Positions 1-8,703 of a stretch of DNA of 64,000 nucleotides are shown here, piece by piece (position 1 is the first letter of the stretch; every line of letters starts with the position of its first letter). This DNA comes from Neisseria sp. 83E34 (GTDB lineage Bacteria; Pseudomonadota; Gammaproteobacteria; Burkholderiales; Neisseriaceae). The notes under the pieces are model-generated. The model ran no database searches. It was given only the letters and a program-made list of their open reading frames with translations, and was not told where the DNA came from. Where the stretch lies: positions 62,001-126,000 of the forward strand of contig NZ_LGYH01000002.1 of assembly GCF_001308015.1 (NCBI RefSeq), read 5' to 3'. The translations under genes were made by a program, and so were the position numbers.

Positions 1-645
1 TTTAAACTCGGGCGGCTTGGTATTCATTTTGCTCAGCGCATCATGCTGCTTAGCGTGCCCAACCAGTTTTTTGGGCAAGATATCCAGAACCACTTCCGTC
101 CCCGGCAGCTTGCGGGAAACCATATCGAAAAAGGCTTTTACTTCATGCTCTTCGAAATACATCAACACGCCTTCCAAAATCAGCAATACCGGCTTGCCAT
201 GCTTGGCCACGGTGTCTGCCCACGTTTCGTCAAACAATGATGCCCCAACATAATGGTTGCTGCTTTCGGGCAGCAAACGGCGCCGCACTTCAATCACTTC
301 AGGTAAATCCAAGTCATACCATGCGGCGATAGCCGGTCTGCCCAAGCGCTCGAAGCGTGCGTCTAAGCCTGCGCCTAATTGAACAACCACTGCTTGCGGG
401 TGCTCTGCGATAAAGTTGCGGGTGATATTGTCGATTAAGTATGCGCGGCCGCAACTGCCTACCTGAGAGGATTTGGCTTTGGTAAATTTATCAAAGTCAT
501 ACTCGATCAAACCCATCATCCGAACGGCTTCGGCATCGTGCAAAATGCCGTTGGCGCGCATGGTTTCGGTTGCTTTCGCCCATAATGTGATCAACATAGT
601 TTCGGAAAGCGCGGTTATGGAGTCGGGCGAAAAACGGGTAGTCAT
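1..645 (-). CDS. class I SAM-dependent methyltransferase, PPM/TcmP (leucine carboxyl methyltransferase) type, partial
   Basis: Reverse-strand frame open from the ATG at 643-645 to the window edge, so the C-terminus is missing. The 215 visible residues begin MTTRFSPDSITALSE. They contain a VVQLGAGLDARFERLG segment, which fits the SAM-binding GxGxDxR motif of the leucine carboxyl methyltransferase/TcmP family, followed by an acidic WYDLDLPEVIEVRR strand and LLILEGVLMYF, the usual post-motif of the family. A GGAG sits just upstream of the ATG. These enzymes methylate carboxyl groups of proteins or polyketides; the substrate here cannot be told. It stands alone, with a Fur-like palindrome in front. 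Confidence 0.8.
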   Translation of the reverse strand, partial: MTTRFSPDSITALSETMLITLWAKATETMRANGILHDAEAVRMMGLIEYDFDKFTKAKSSQVGSCGRAYLIDNITRNFIAEHPQAVVVQLGAGLDARFERLGRPAIAAWYDLDLPEVIEVRRRLLPESSNHYVGASLFDETWADTVAKHGKPVLLILEGVLMYFEEHEVKAFFDMVSRKLPGTEVVLDILPKKLVGHAKQHDALSKMNTKPPEFK

Positions 646-658
646 GACTGCTCCTAAA

Positions 659-673
659 TAAGAATGATTCTTA
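659..673. promoter_or_regulatory. perfect 7-1-7 palindrome upstream of the methyltransferase gene, Fur-box-like
   Basis: TAAGAAT-G-ATTCTTA is a perfect inverted repeat 14 bases upstream of the reverse-strand start codon. It matches the 7-1-7 Fur consensus half-site (TGATAAT) at five of seven positions on each side, so iron-responsive control is possible. The match is weak and the site could be coincidental in AT-rich DNA. Confidence 0.3.
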
Positions 674-814
674 AATCATAGGCTTGTGAGGGGTGTTTGC
701 CAAGCGTTTTAACAATAGGGAGTCTTATCGCTCAATATCAATCGGCGGAGAAATGCCGGAAGAAAGCTTTTGTTTGTTTGCTATAGTTAAACCGCTTAAT
801 CTTAATGACAGCCC

Positions 815-891
815 CGTCATACTCGAGTTTGACCCGAGTATCCCAAAATTTACTGAAACTCAAGATACTCGGGTCAAGCCCGAGTATGACG
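815..891. repeat. short inverted-repeat element, copy 1 (CGTCATACTCG...CGAGTATGACG)
   Basis: Two 28-base arms (815-842 and 864-891) are inverted copies of each other, differing at two positions, with a 21-base spacer. The same arm recurs as an inverted pair at 20680-20782. Each arm also has an internal palindrome (CTCGGG-CTTGA-CCCGAG type). It is non-coding and MITE-like or a long hairpin. The rest of the 646-982 intergenic stretch holds only this element, the Fur-like site and the DUS terminator. Confidence 0.75.
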
Positions 892-930
892 TATGTGCTT
901 TTTCTTAAGTTGATCGACTCTGTAAAACAA

Positions 931-960
931 TGCCTGTCTGAAAAAGTTTTCAGACAGGCA
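931..960 (-). terminator. inverted TG-DUS pair, terminator
   Basis: TGCCTGTCTGAAAA and its inverse flank a two-base loop. This strong hairpin lies just downstream of the reverse-strand gene ending at 983. Confidence 0.75.
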
Positions 961-982
961 TCATAAACACGTTGGGCAGGCG

Positions 983-1363
983 CTATGCTTTATCGAGTTC
1001 CAAATCGGCCTTGTACTCGATAATGCCGTGCTGCTTCTGCTCAATGGAAATATCCAATTCTTGGTTTTTGCGTTTGAATTTTAAATCGGCGTCGTTCTGC
1101 TGCACGGCTCCGCGAACTTCTTTAAAGCCATGGCTTTTGGCATGTCTGCGTACGGCTTGTGCCAGATTTTCTACGCTGGTGTGGCGGCTGTTGACACGGA
1201 ATTTCACTTCAAACTCGCCGCTGCCGGGCAGCTCTGATCTAACGACAACGGCATCGGCAGGGCTGTAAATTTCGTGCGGAATCGGAGAGGTGGCAAATGC
1301 GCTGCTGGAAAACAGAGCGAGAATGCCGGTAAGCGCGGCGGCTTTGGTTGGGTATTTCATCAA
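983..1363 (-). CDS. secreted hypothetical protein (126 aa)
   Basis: An N-terminal signal peptide (about residues 1-24, MMKYPTKAAALTGILALF, probable cleavage after AFA) is followed by about 100 charged residues without recognisable domain motifs. The mature part is rich in Lys, Arg, Glu and Asp and is predicted to be periplasmic. I do not recognise the family; it may be a small conserved neisserial envelope protein. It is monocistronic, bounded by a DUS terminator downstream. Its start at MMK is supported by the signal peptide. Confidence 0.7.
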   Translation of the reverse strand: MMKYPTKAAALTGILALFSSSAFATSPIPHEIYSPADAVVVRSELPGSGEFEVKFRVNSRHTSVENLAQAVRRHAKSHGFKEVRGAVQQNDADLKFKRKNQELDISIEQKQHGIIEYKADLELDKA

Positions 1364-1460
1364 ACTATCTTTCTGAAGCCTGTTTTAAAGTGATTTATCG
1401 CTAAGCATGTAAGCTCGGATAAGGTGTTTCAAATAGCCGTGGCTTTAAAAAAAGCCTGAC

Positions 1461-1486
1461 AAAAAAGGAAGCCTGAAGGCTTCCTT
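1461..1486 (-). terminator. intrinsic terminator downstream of slyX
   Basis: AAGGAAGCC-TGAA-GGCTTCCTT is a perfect 9-bp stem. On the reverse strand it is followed by a run of Ts (plus-strand A6 at 1461-1466). It terminates the antiporter-slyX operon. The stretch between here and slyX holds nothing I can name. Confidence 0.75.
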
Positions 1487-1631
1487 GTTTCATTGCGGTT
1501 CAAATCATAGTAGAGGGCTATGTTGTATGACAACAGTGTGTACATCTTTTTACCTGCTGTCCGACATATTCACTTTTCATTACGCTTTTTTGCGGCCATG
1601 CTTGTGAACTTTTCGGCGTATGCAACCGCAT

Positions 1632-1859
1632 TCAATAATGCGGCGGAATGTTTTCAGACAGGCTGTAAGACGCATCATCATCCTGCCCTTTGTCTTGCAA
1701 ACGGTTGTAGAGCAGGCGTAGTTGGGCTTGCTGCAAATCCAGCGTTTGCTGCAAACGGGCGATGGTGTCGCTCAGGCTTTGCAGCAAATCTTCCTGCAAA
1801 GCCTGCTGGATTTCCAGCTCGGTGATGCGGTTTTCCAAAGCGGTTTTGTCGTTCATCAT
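1632..1859 (-). CDS. slyX: SlyX-like coiled-coil protein (75 aa)
   Basis: Small, heptad-rich protein (MMNDKTALENRITELEIQQ...) with the continuous coiled coil (residues about 6-55) and Pro/His-ending tail typical of SlyX (C-terminal PPHY). The start codon ATGATGA overlaps the TGA of the preceding antiporter gene, so translation is probably coupled. The reading frame is also open further upstream, but that extension lies inside the antiporter gene and is rejected. The function of SlyX is unknown. In E. coli slyX lies near slyD; here it is the second gene of an antiporter operon. Confidence 0.8.
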   Translation of the reverse strand: MMNDKTALENRITELEIQQALQEDLLQSLSDTIARLQQTLDLQQAQLRLLYNRLQDKGQDDDASYSLSENIPPHY

Positions 1860-3238
1860 AACACCATAGCGGCTGCCCAGCCCGCTGCCATTAAGGGCAG
1901 GTTGTAGTGCAGGAAAGTTGGGATAACGGAATCGCGCATGTGGTCGTGTTGGCCGTCGGCATTCAAGCCCATGGTCGGGCCGAGCGTCGAATCGGAAGCG
2001 GGAGAGCCTGCGTCGCCGAGCGCACCTGCCGTGCCGATGATGGCAATGGTGGCTAAAGGCGAGAAGCCGAGGCTTAGGCACAAAGGCACATAAATCGCGG
2101 TGATAATCGGCAGGGTAGAGAAAGAAGAGCCGATGCCCATGGTAATCAGCAAGCCCACCATCAACATGGCTAAAGCCGCCATGGCTTTATTGCCGGAGAA
2201 CATGGCGGCGCTGGCGTCAACCAGCGGCTGGATTTCGCCGGTAGCTTTCATCACAGCGGCAAAACCTTGTGCGGCAATCATGATAAAACCGATCATCGCC
2301 ATCATTTTGATACCGCCGCCGAATACATCGTTGGCTTCGTCGCGGCGTACCACGCCCAGCGCCATAAACACGGCGAAGCCGACCATGGCGCCCAAGAGCA
2401 GGGCGTCGTTGTAGATTAACTGGATAGCGAAACACACCAAAATGGCTAAAGCCGCAACCAGGCTGCGGTAGCCGGAAACTTTCGGCTGGCGTGCGGCGGC
2501 TTCGTTGCTTTCAACATCAACCTGCTTGTTTTCATAAATGCGCGGTTTCCGGTAGTTGAAAAACGCGAGCGTCAGGCCGGCGACCATGCCGAGTGCGGGA
2601 ATCGCCATCGCGTGCATCACATTGATGCCTTTGACGCTCAAGCCGGAAGATTCGATGTTGGCCAGCAGGATTTTGTTTAAGAAAATGGCGCCGAAGCCGT
2701 AGGGCAGGAACATATAAGTGGTGACCAAGCCGAAAGTAATCACGCAAGCGACCAAGCGGCGGTCAACGTTCAGCCGGTTAAATACCAGCAACAGCGGCGG
2801 AATAATCATCGGAATGAAAGCAATGTGGATGGGCACCACATTTTGGCTGAGGATGCCCATAATCAAGATGGCAAACAGCAAAACCCATTTCACCGCACCT
2901 GCGCCCGTAGAAATATGGTCAGATTGTTTGCCGCCGTCGAGCTTGCGCACCACGGCACCGGCCAGCTGTTGGGGCAGGCCGGAATGGGTTATCGCCATGG
3001 CAAACGCACCGAGCATGGCATAGGAAAGGGCGATTTTTGCACCGCCGGCCAAGCCGTCTTGAAAATGGGTCATCACGCCTTTGGTTACCACCTCTCCTGC
3101 TGCATTGTTGATGTCGGCAAGCGGCAAGCCTGCCACCAGGCCGCCGACAAACGCGCCTACCACTAGGCTGAGCACCACATGCACCCGGGCAACAGACAAA
3201 GCGAGCATGATGACTACGGCAATCACTACTGCATTCAT
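1856..3238 (-). CDS. Na+/H+ antiporter, NhaC-type family
   Basis: 460-residue polytopic membrane protein with about 11 hydrophobic segments. It has the conserved MGIGSSFSTLPIITAIYVPL stretch near residue 365 and the GALGDAGSPASDSTLGPTMG signature near residue 405, typical of the Na_H_antiporter (NhaC/YuiF-like) family. It would exchange cytoplasmic sodium for protons across the inner membrane; ion specificity is inferred from the family only. The N-terminus MNAVVIAVVIMLAL begins directly with the first membrane segment. It is the first gene of a two-gene operon with slyX. Confidence 0.85.
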   Translation of the reverse strand: MNAVVIAVVIMLALSVARVHVVLSLVVGAFVGGLVAGLPLADINNAAGEVVTKGVMTHFQDGLAGGAKIALSYAMLGAFAMAITHSGLPQQLAGAVVRKLDGGKQSDHISTGAGAVKWVLLFAILIMGILSQNVVPIHIAFIPMIIPPLLLVFNRLNVDRRLVACVITFGLVTTYMFLPYGFGAIFLNKILLANIESSGLSVKGINVMHAMAIPALGMVAGLTLAFFNYRKPRIYENKQVDVESNEAAARQPKVSGYRSLVAALAILVCFAIQLIYNDALLLGAMVGFAVFMALGVVRRDEANDVFGGGIKMMAMIGFIMIAAQGFAAVMKATGEIQPLVDASAAMFSGNKAMAALAMLMVGLLITMGIGSSFSTLPIITAIYVPLCLSLGFSPLATIAIIGTAGALGDAGSPASDSTLGPTMGLNADGQHDHMRDSVIPTFLHYNLPLMAAGWAAAMVL

Positions 3239-3450
3239 TGTTTAGTTTCTCCAATGCTTTTGATAAGGTTCAGTTAAAACCGCTTTGAGGCGTGTAGGCG
3301 TTGCCGGCCTGTTTATATAGAGGAAATGCTAAATGCCTGTCTGAAAGCCGGTTTTAACAAAACCCAAATCATAACCTAACAGGATTTTACAAGCCAGCAG
3401 ATTTGTTGTGAATATTGGGAAATAATGGTTTGAAGGGTAATTGGAAAGCA

Positions 3451-3525
3451 ATGCCTGTCTGAAAAAGGGTAAACGTGGGTTTCTGCTTAAGCTGTTTCGC
3501 CATAAGACTGTTTTCAGACAGGCAT
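3451..3525 (-). terminator. widely spaced inverted TG-DUS pair
   Basis: ATGCCTGTCTGAAAA at 3451 and its inverse ending at 3525 enclose a spacer of about 45 bases, just past the reverse-strand gene ending at 3530. A further single DUS lies at about 3334. The gap from 3239 to 3529 holds nothing else. Confidence 0.55.
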
Positions 3526-3529
3526 TGGT

Positions 3530-4204
3530 TTATTTACGGTAAACATCCATGATGGTGTCTGCAAAAGGTGTCCAAACCACGCTTTTCAGGCCGCTGTTTT
3601 TCAAATGCGTGTTCGCCCAAGTGTTGCAGGTCATAAAAAGGCTGTATCTGCCCTGCGCTTCGTAAAACACATCGTTGCTACCGTATCCTCCGTTTTTAAT
3701 GACGATGGTGCGGCCGTTTCGGTATTGGAATTGGGGCAGAATGCTGTTGATTAGCTTGCGGTATTCGGCAGGCGTGATCCGGATTTCGATGCTGTGGCTG
3801 TTGGTTTGCGGTGTCGGGTAAAAAGTGGCGTGCACAACGGTTCGGCTCAGGCCGGTGAGTGCTTTGAAAGCGGTGGAGGCAGTTAAATCCGCCCAACGAG
3901 GCGTGTTCAAATAAAAAGCGCGGTCGCCCCAGCCGAGCGCTACATAATCGGACGGGGTGTGCGGATTACCTGTATCGGCGGGAGAGATGACCGTGCGCCA
4001 GTCGAATTCCCTGCTGGTCAGCGGCATGGCAATATCAACGTGTATGCCGTTGGAAAGCAGAAAAATGGTGATGTCGCCTTGTTCGACGCGCTCGTGATTC
4101 ATAGGAATACGGCCGAGTATCCATGCCGATGCGAAGTAAATTCCGGTAATAAGCAAAAGCGTGAGCAGGCTATTGAGCAGCAGCCGGAAAGTTTTTCGTA
4201 ACAT
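3530..4204 (-). CDS. DUF2459 (TIGR02117) family membrane-anchored protein
   Basis: 224 residues: an N-terminal transmembrane anchor (about residues 7-30), then a periplasmic domain with SNGIHVDIAMPL, YVALGWGDRAFYLNTPRW and CNTWANTHLKNSGL, the hallmarks of the DUF2459 (TIGR02117) family. The family has conserved His, Asp, Cys and Asn reminiscent of a papain/NlpC-like fold, but no activity has been shown that I know of. It is the third gene of an operon: 8 bases separate it from the exonuclease gene upstream. Confidence 0.8.
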   Translation of the reverse strand: MLRKTFRLLLNSLLTLLLITGIYFASAWILGRIPMNHERVEQGDITIFLLSNGIHVDIAMPLTSREFDWRTVISPADTGNPHTPSDYVALGWGDRAFYLNTPRWADLTASTAFKALTGLSRTVVHATFYPTPQTNSHSIEIRITPAEYRKLINSILPQFQYRNGRTIVIKNGGYGSNDVFYEAQGRYSLFMTCNTWANTHLKNSGLKSVVWTPFADTIMDVYRK

Positions 4205-4212
4205 GTCAATGC

Positions 4213-4830
4213 CTACCGTCTGCTGCGGGCTTGCAGCGCCAGATACATCATCGCCACATTAATCGAATCATTCATCGCATCGTGTCGCGGCAGATCCGGA
4301 ATGCCGAGTTTCTTAATCATCGGCGCCATGCGCATATCGACATAGCTGTCGTAAAACTTTTTCCTAACTTCTTGCCGGTAGTAAATACTCGAAACTTCAA
4401 TTTGCCGGTTGGGTAGCTGAATGCCGAGCATAGGCTTGAGGAATTTATTCACCATCGCCACATCGTATTCCAGAAAGTAGCCCACCACCGGCCTGCCGCC
4501 GATAAAATTCAGAAACAGGCGCAAAGCTTCCTCTACCGGTAAGCCGTTGCTCAAATCTTTGGGGCGCAGGCCGTGAATGGTAACGTTGGCCGCTTCCATC
4601 ATACCTTCCGGTTTGACCAACACATAAAACGAATCGCTGGTAAGTACCTTGTTGCCGCGAATTTTTACCGCGCCGATGGAAATAATTTCCGCTTCTTTTA
4701 CGTCCAGACTGGTGGTTTCGCAATCAAAGCTCACCAACTCGTCGGGATGCTCGTCGAATAAGAAATCAAAGCTCGGGTCGGTTAGTTTGCGGCGGTTGCG
4801 GTTGTGTTTGAATGTATCGAAAATACCCAT
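4213..4830 (-). CDS. 3'-5' exonuclease, DnaQ/epsilon-like (DEDDh)
   Basis: 205 residues with the DEDDh exonuclease motifs: Exo I FDCETTSLD (D36, E38), Exo II in the GYFLEYDVAMVNKF region, and Exo III HDAMND near the C-terminus. This is the size of a stand-alone epsilon-like exonuclease, not full DnaQ, since the polymerase-binding tail is short. It follows the cNMP/CBS/DUF294 gene after 10 bases. That pairing recurs in proteobacteria and suggests nucleotide signalling or turnover, though the substrate is not known. Confidence 0.85.
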   Translation of the reverse strand: MGIFDTFKHNRNRRKLTDPSFDFLFDEHPDELVSFDCETTSLDVKEAEIISIGAVKIRGNKVLTSDSFYVLVKPEGMMEAANVTIHGLRPKDLSNGLPVEEALRLFLNFIGGRPVVGYFLEYDVAMVNKFLKPMLGIQLPNRQIEVSSIYYRQEVRKKFYDSYVDMRMAPMIKKLGIPDLPRHDAMNDSINVAMMYLALQARSRR

Positions 4831-4840
4831 CGCCGCGCTC

Positions 4841-6646
4841 CTAAGTGTTTAAATGGAAATGGTGGCGCACCACGTTTTTGAAGCGTTTAACCACTTGCAG
4901 CGCTTCTTTGAGCAAGTCGCGCTCAAGCGTGGTGAGACTTTGCAAATCCACTTGGTTCGGCTCGGTAACATGGCCGTTATGCATGCCCAAAAGTCCGGCC
5001 TTGAGGCGCATTTCCATCAGATAGCGCAGCGCTTCGGCCACATCTTTGGCCAGATGTTCGTCGATAACGTTCATATGAGCCAGCTTTTGCAGGCGGTCGA
5101 ACGTGCCGGTATCTTCGATACGCGCTTCCAGCGCCAGCGCCCGTACACCGTGCACCACCGGGAAAAGCCCCATTTTCTTGATGTCCATTTTTTCTTGGCG
5201 GTCGCGTCGCAAGAGCTGCGAGAAAAAGCCTTGTTCGTGGCTGTCGAATTGTTCTACCGCGCGGGCAAACGTCATCAGCATGCCCACATCGTTGCCTAAA
5301 TATTTGCGCAAATGCGCGTTTACTTCCGACAGCAGTGAGGCATCACCCGCCACGGCTTTGGCGTCAATGAAAATCGCCAAATTCATCATGGAAGCAGGGC
5401 TTGGCGAGCGCGCCCAGCCGGCAACCATGCTTTTGAACTCAGTGACAGGTTTGCGCCATTCCGGATTGTTAACCATGATTTTGCCTTTGCAAGGCGGATA
5501 ACCCAGCCGGGAAAGCGTGTCTGAAAATTGTTCGGCGGCGGCAGCGGCTTCAGCTTGGTCAAACCCTTCCCGCAGAATCAGCGCATTATCCTGGTCGGTT
5601 TTCAATACTTGTTCGCCGCGCCCTTCCGAACCCATCACAATCAGACAGGAATTCTCATATAAAGCAGGCGAAGCAATCAGCCGCCAGGCTTTTTCAAACA
5701 GGCTGGAGTTTAATACCTGCATCAGTTGCGCCAATTGCGGCGCACGCACGCCGTTTTTACGCAGTGCGCGGATGGATTCGGTCATCTGCTGCGCAATGCC
5801 TACCAAGTCATCAATGCTGTCGGCACGCTCCAAACGCTGGGCTACCAAATGGCTGTGGTTAGACACATAAGCCAATACGTCTATCTGCTCCAGCGAGCCG
5901 ATCACTTCGCCGTTTTCGGTAACCACCACCCGCTGGATATAAAACTCCATCATGCGCAATAAGGCGTTAAACACGAAATCGTCGATGTCCACGCTGATTA
6001 AATCAAACGTCGTCCATTTATGCACCGCTTCGCTTGAAGGGATGCCGTCAATCAAAATATTGCGGAACATCGACTCTGTAAACAGCCCCACGCGGCCTTC
6101 ATGGCGGATAAGCAGCGATTTGGTTTTGCCTTCTTTCATGGCAACGGCTGCTTCTAAAATGCTGGCATTTCCGTCCAACCAAACGCTGTTTTGGCGGTAA
6201 GCATCGCGTACGCGGGCGGTAAACAGGCTGGCGAACTCTTCCTCGCTCTTGTTGCCCGACAAACTGGCCAGTTTTTCCGCTACCGATGCATAAAAATAAG
6301 CGCCGAATTGGGCATTGGATTCCACCAGCTCGGTTACCACTTTTTTCGGAATCAGATAAACCAAGGCTTCTTCCGCCACCACAAACTGATTCTGGCTGAC
6401 GCCTTCCACCAGTGCACGCGCTTCAAACGTATCATGCGCGTGATACAGCGCCACTATTTCCCCGTCCCTATTGATTTCTTTGATTAAGCCTTTGATTACC
6501 ACATATAAATGCTCAATCGGCTGCTGCGGCTCGATAATACAGGCGTCTTCATCGAAAAACGCAATATCCACAGCTTCCTGCAAAATGCGCCGCTGCTGGC
6601 TGCTCAGGCTGTCGTAGGGGGCATAGCCGAAGTCGAAACGCTCCAT
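4841..6646 (-). CDS. cNMP-binding / CBS / DUF294 nucleotidyltransferase-like protein
   Basis: 601-residue cytoplasmic protein. The order of domains is: cyclic-nucleotide-binding-like (about 20-130, DEDACIIEPQQPIEHLYVV), a CBS pair (about 155-275), the DUF294 nucleotidyltransferase-like domain (about 330-430; GSEGRGEQVLKTDQDNALI carries the GS...DxD metal site) and a helical DUF294 C-terminal domain (about 450-595). Such proteins resemble GlnD-type nucleotidyltransferases and are thought to be signal-transduction regulators. It is first in a reverse-strand operon with the exonuclease and DUF2459 genes. Confidence 0.88.
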   Translation of the reverse strand: MERFDFGYAPYDSLSSQQRRILQEAVDIAFFDEDACIIEPQQPIEHLYVVIKGLIKEINRDGEIVALYHAHDTFEARALVEGVSQNQFVVAEEALVYLIPKKVVTELVESNAQFGAYFYASVAEKLASLSGNKSEEEFASLFTARVRDAYRQNSVWLDGNASILEAAVAMKEGKTKSLLIRHEGRVGLFTESMFRNILIDGIPSSEAVHKWTTFDLISVDIDDFVFNALLRMMEFYIQRVVVTENGEVIGSLEQIDVLAYVSNHSHLVAQRLERADSIDDLVGIAQQMTESIRALRKNGVRAPQLAQLMQVLNSSLFEKAWRLIASPALYENSCLIVMGSEGRGEQVLKTDQDNALILREGFDQAEAAAAAEQFSDTLSRLGYPPCKGKIMVNNPEWRKPVTEFKSMVAGWARSPSPASMMNLAIFIDAKAVAGDASLLSEVNAHLRKYLGNDVGMLMTFARAVEQFDSHEQGFFSQLLRRDRQEKMDIKKMGLFPVVHGVRALALEARIEDTGTFDRLQKLAHMNVIDEHLAKDVAEALRYLMEMRLKAGLLGMHNGHVTEPNQVDLQSLTTLERDLLKEALQVVKRFKNVVRHHFHLNT

Positions 6647-6728
6647 GGTTTTCTCCTTGTTTCCTTTTTATATTCAGGATTTTGGTTATGGTGTGCAGAT
6701 TATTATGCCATGTTTTCAGCATAAATAA

Positions 6729-6760
6729 ATGCCTGTCTGAAACCGGCTTCAGACAGGCAT
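6729..6760 (-). terminator. inverted TG-DUS pair
   Basis: ATGCCTGTCTGAA and its inverse around a short GC-containing loop. It lies downstream of the reverse-strand tRNA pair and before the cNMP/CBS/DUF294 gene. Confidence 0.65.
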
Positions 6761-6865
6761 AGAGATTATGATAAATAAACTTAACTTGTGCGCCCGTTAT
6801 TGCTGCCCTTTATCAAAAATAAGTTTATTTGTTATAGGGATACACCGGAAAGCTGGAAATGAATA

Positions 6866-6890
6866 AAGCCTGCTGAACATCAGCAGGCTT
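6866..6890 (-). terminator. hairpin after tRNA genes
   Basis: AAGCCTGCTGA-ACA-TCAGCAGGCTT is a perfect 11-bp stem immediately 3' of the tRNA-Ala gene on the reverse strand. Its U-tract is short, so it may serve tRNA processing as well as termination. Confidence 0.6.
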
Positions 6891-6904
6891 CGATTTCGTT
6901 TCAC

Positions 6905-6980
<76 letters not shown>

Positions 6981-6986
6981 GGAATT

Positions 6987-7063
6987 TGGTGGCGAATCAG
7001 GGACTCGAACCCCGGACACAAGGATTATGATTCCTCTGCTCTAACCAACTGAGCTAATTCGCC
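6987..7063 (-). tRNA. tRNA-Met (CAT)
   Basis: 77 nt on the reverse strand beginning GGCGAATTAGCTCAGTTGG and ending ATTCGCCACCA. The anticodon loop ATCATAA gives CAT. The acceptor stem pairs GGCGAAT with ATTCGCC, so it is an elongator-type tRNA (an initiator would have a mismatched first pair). A tRNA-Ile with lysidine is not fully excluded. Six bases separate it from tRNA-Ala, so they are co-transcribed. Confidence 0.92.
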
Positions 7064-7155
7064 TTGTTTGAGAGGCCGTAATTTAATGGTTTGCTTGTAT
7101 TTTGTCAAACAGTATTTTAGTGGGATTTTGTTATTGTTTGATTTTATTGAAAATA

Positions 7156-7197
7156 ATGCCTGTCTGAAAGCGCGGTAAAGATTTTTCAGACAGGCAT
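7156..7197 (-). terminator. inverted TG-DUS pair
   Basis: ATGCCTGTCTGAAA and its inverse with a 14-base loop. It lies 20 bases downstream of the reverse-strand MidA-type gene. Confidence 0.7.
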
Positions 7198-7217
7198 ATT
7201 TTTTATGAACAAGCGGC

Positions 7218-8375
7218 TTACAGTTTGTGACAAATATCACCGAAAGCAAAACCTTGCCAGTCCACATCAATGCCGCGCCCGAATGCGATGACTTTGAATA
7301 ATTCGCCCATTTCGTGCTGCGCGGTTAGTTTGTGCAGATTGGCTGCTTCGCGGATGTATTCGGGTGAATCGGTTTTTTGCGGTGGAAATGTTGCGGCCAA
7401 TAATTCGGTAATGCCCAAATTCAACAGAAACGCGGCTTGCGTGGTATAGCCGATAAGGTCGAGGCCGGCATCGGTACCGGCTTGGGCGATGTCGGTAAAG
7501 TTAACGTGAGCGGTCAGGTCGGTGAGGCCGATGTTGAAAAAAGGATCGTGAATGCTGTGGTGGCGGTAGTGGCCGATCAGCGTGCCTTCGTTGCGTTGCG
7601 GGTGGTAATACTGGGCGGCATCGAAGCCGTAATCAATCAGGATAATGCCGCCACACGCCAAACGGTCGCCCAGCGTGCGCACAAATGCGTATTGCTCCGG
7701 GTGCAGCTCGCTGGTGTAGCCTTCTTGCGGCGGAATGTATTGCTCGGCGGCAGCTTGCAGGCCGGGGTGTTCAAGCGGTTGGGGTGTAAGCGTGAAATGC
7801 CTGTCTGAAAGGCTGACGCCGAGGCGTTGGTAATGTTGGCTGCTATATCGCACGAGTTCGCATGGCATAGCATCCAGCACTTCGTTGCCGATGACGATTC
7901 CGTTGAATTGTTCGGGCAGGCAGCTGAGGTGGGTAACTTTGCCGACATGTTCGGGAGCAACTGTAGCGATGTGCTGTTTTTGGCGCTCCGCAAGCTCGGG
8001 TGAAAGTTCGATGATGTAGTAGTGCGAGAGGGTTTCGGCGCAGTTTTGCAGCAAGGTAGCTGCCAAGTCGCCCGTGCCTGCGCCGAATTCGTAAAGATTG
8101 CCTTCGGTTTGCGGTAAAAGGGTGTTGAGTTGTCGGGCGAGTGTCTGCCCGAATAGCGGGGTGAGGGTGGGGGCGGTGATGAAGTCGCCGGCTGCACCGA
8201 TTTTGTGGGCGCCGCCGGTGTAATAGCCGTATTTTTGGGCGTAGAGCGCCAGTTGCATGAAGCGTGAAAACGGAATCCAGCCGTTTTGGGCTTGGATTTC
8301 TTCGCGGATCATGGTTTGCAGTTGTTCGCTGGCGGCAGCCGCTTCTGCGGATGGTGGCGGAAGTGTTGTTTTCAT
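7218..8375 (-). CDS. SAM-dependent methyltransferase, MidA/NDUFAF7 family
   Basis: 385 residues of the DUF185/MidA family. There is an N-terminal PFSRFMQLALYAQKYGYY segment, a SAM-binding YEFGAGTGDLAATLL near residue 95, and GNEVLDAMPCELV near residue 165, the family's NE-x-D-A-P signature. Mitochondrial homologues methylate an arginine of a complex I subunit; the bacterial role is less clear. It begins at an ATG and stands alone between the tRNA genes and the divergent mraZ operon. Confidence 0.85.
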   Translation of the reverse strand: MKTTLPPPSAEAAAASEQLQTMIREEIQAQNGWIPFSRFMQLALYAQKYGYYTGGAHKIGAAGDFITAPTLTPLFGQTLARQLNTLLPQTEGNLYEFGAGTGDLAATLLQNCAETLSHYYIIELSPELAERQKQHIATVAPEHVGKVTHLSCLPEQFNGIVIGNEVLDAMPCELVRYSSQHYQRLGVSLSDRHFTLTPQPLEHPGLQAAAEQYIPPQEGYTSELHPEQYAFVRTLGDRLACGGIILIDYGFDAAQYYHPQRNEGTLIGHYRHHSIHDPFFNIGLTDLTAHVNFTDIAQAGTDAGLDLIGYTTQAAFLLNLGITELLAATFPPQKTDSPEYIREAANLHKLTAQHEMGELFKVIAFGRGIDVDWQGFAFGDICHKL

Positions 8376-8620
8376 ATTGTTATATTTTGTAAAAATAAGA
8401 GTGTTTGTTCTTATTATAACGTGTGAAGCTGTTTGCTGTGTATGCCCCGCTGATTAGCCTTTTCAGACAGGCATTTTGCCTATGTGTAAGTGTTTGTTGG
8501 GTTTTTCATGCGGGGTTGGCGTGTAAGGATAGAGTATGTGTCAGTAATGAAAGGTAAGTGCTTGTCTGAGCGGTTGTTTTTTTGGATTGTATGCGTTTGA
8601 CCAATAAGAAGATTTTTTTT

Positions 8621-8660
8621 ATAGTGTCACAAAGTGGGGTAAAGTGTATTAAAGTGCACC
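8621..8660 (+). promoter_or_regulatory. MraZ operator: AAAGTG repeats with exact 10-bp period
   Basis: AAAGTG starts at 8631, 8641 and 8651, preceded by a degenerate ATAGTG at 8621, about 45-85 bases before mraZ. MraZ from other bacteria is known to autoregulate through direct repeats of this sort, so it is the likely autoregulatory site of the dcw cluster. The repeats fall on the same face of the helix. The remainder of the 8376-8703 gap has one DUS (about 8461) and no gene. Confidence 0.75.
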
Positions 8661-8703
8661 AAAATCCCAAAAGAATATTATTCCGACCTCAGGAGGAAGC
8701 ATT

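Noticed and set aside
1632-2081. 149-residue frame including slyX
   Set aside because: The N-terminal half is an out-of-frame reading of the antiporter gene; only the SlyX part is supported.
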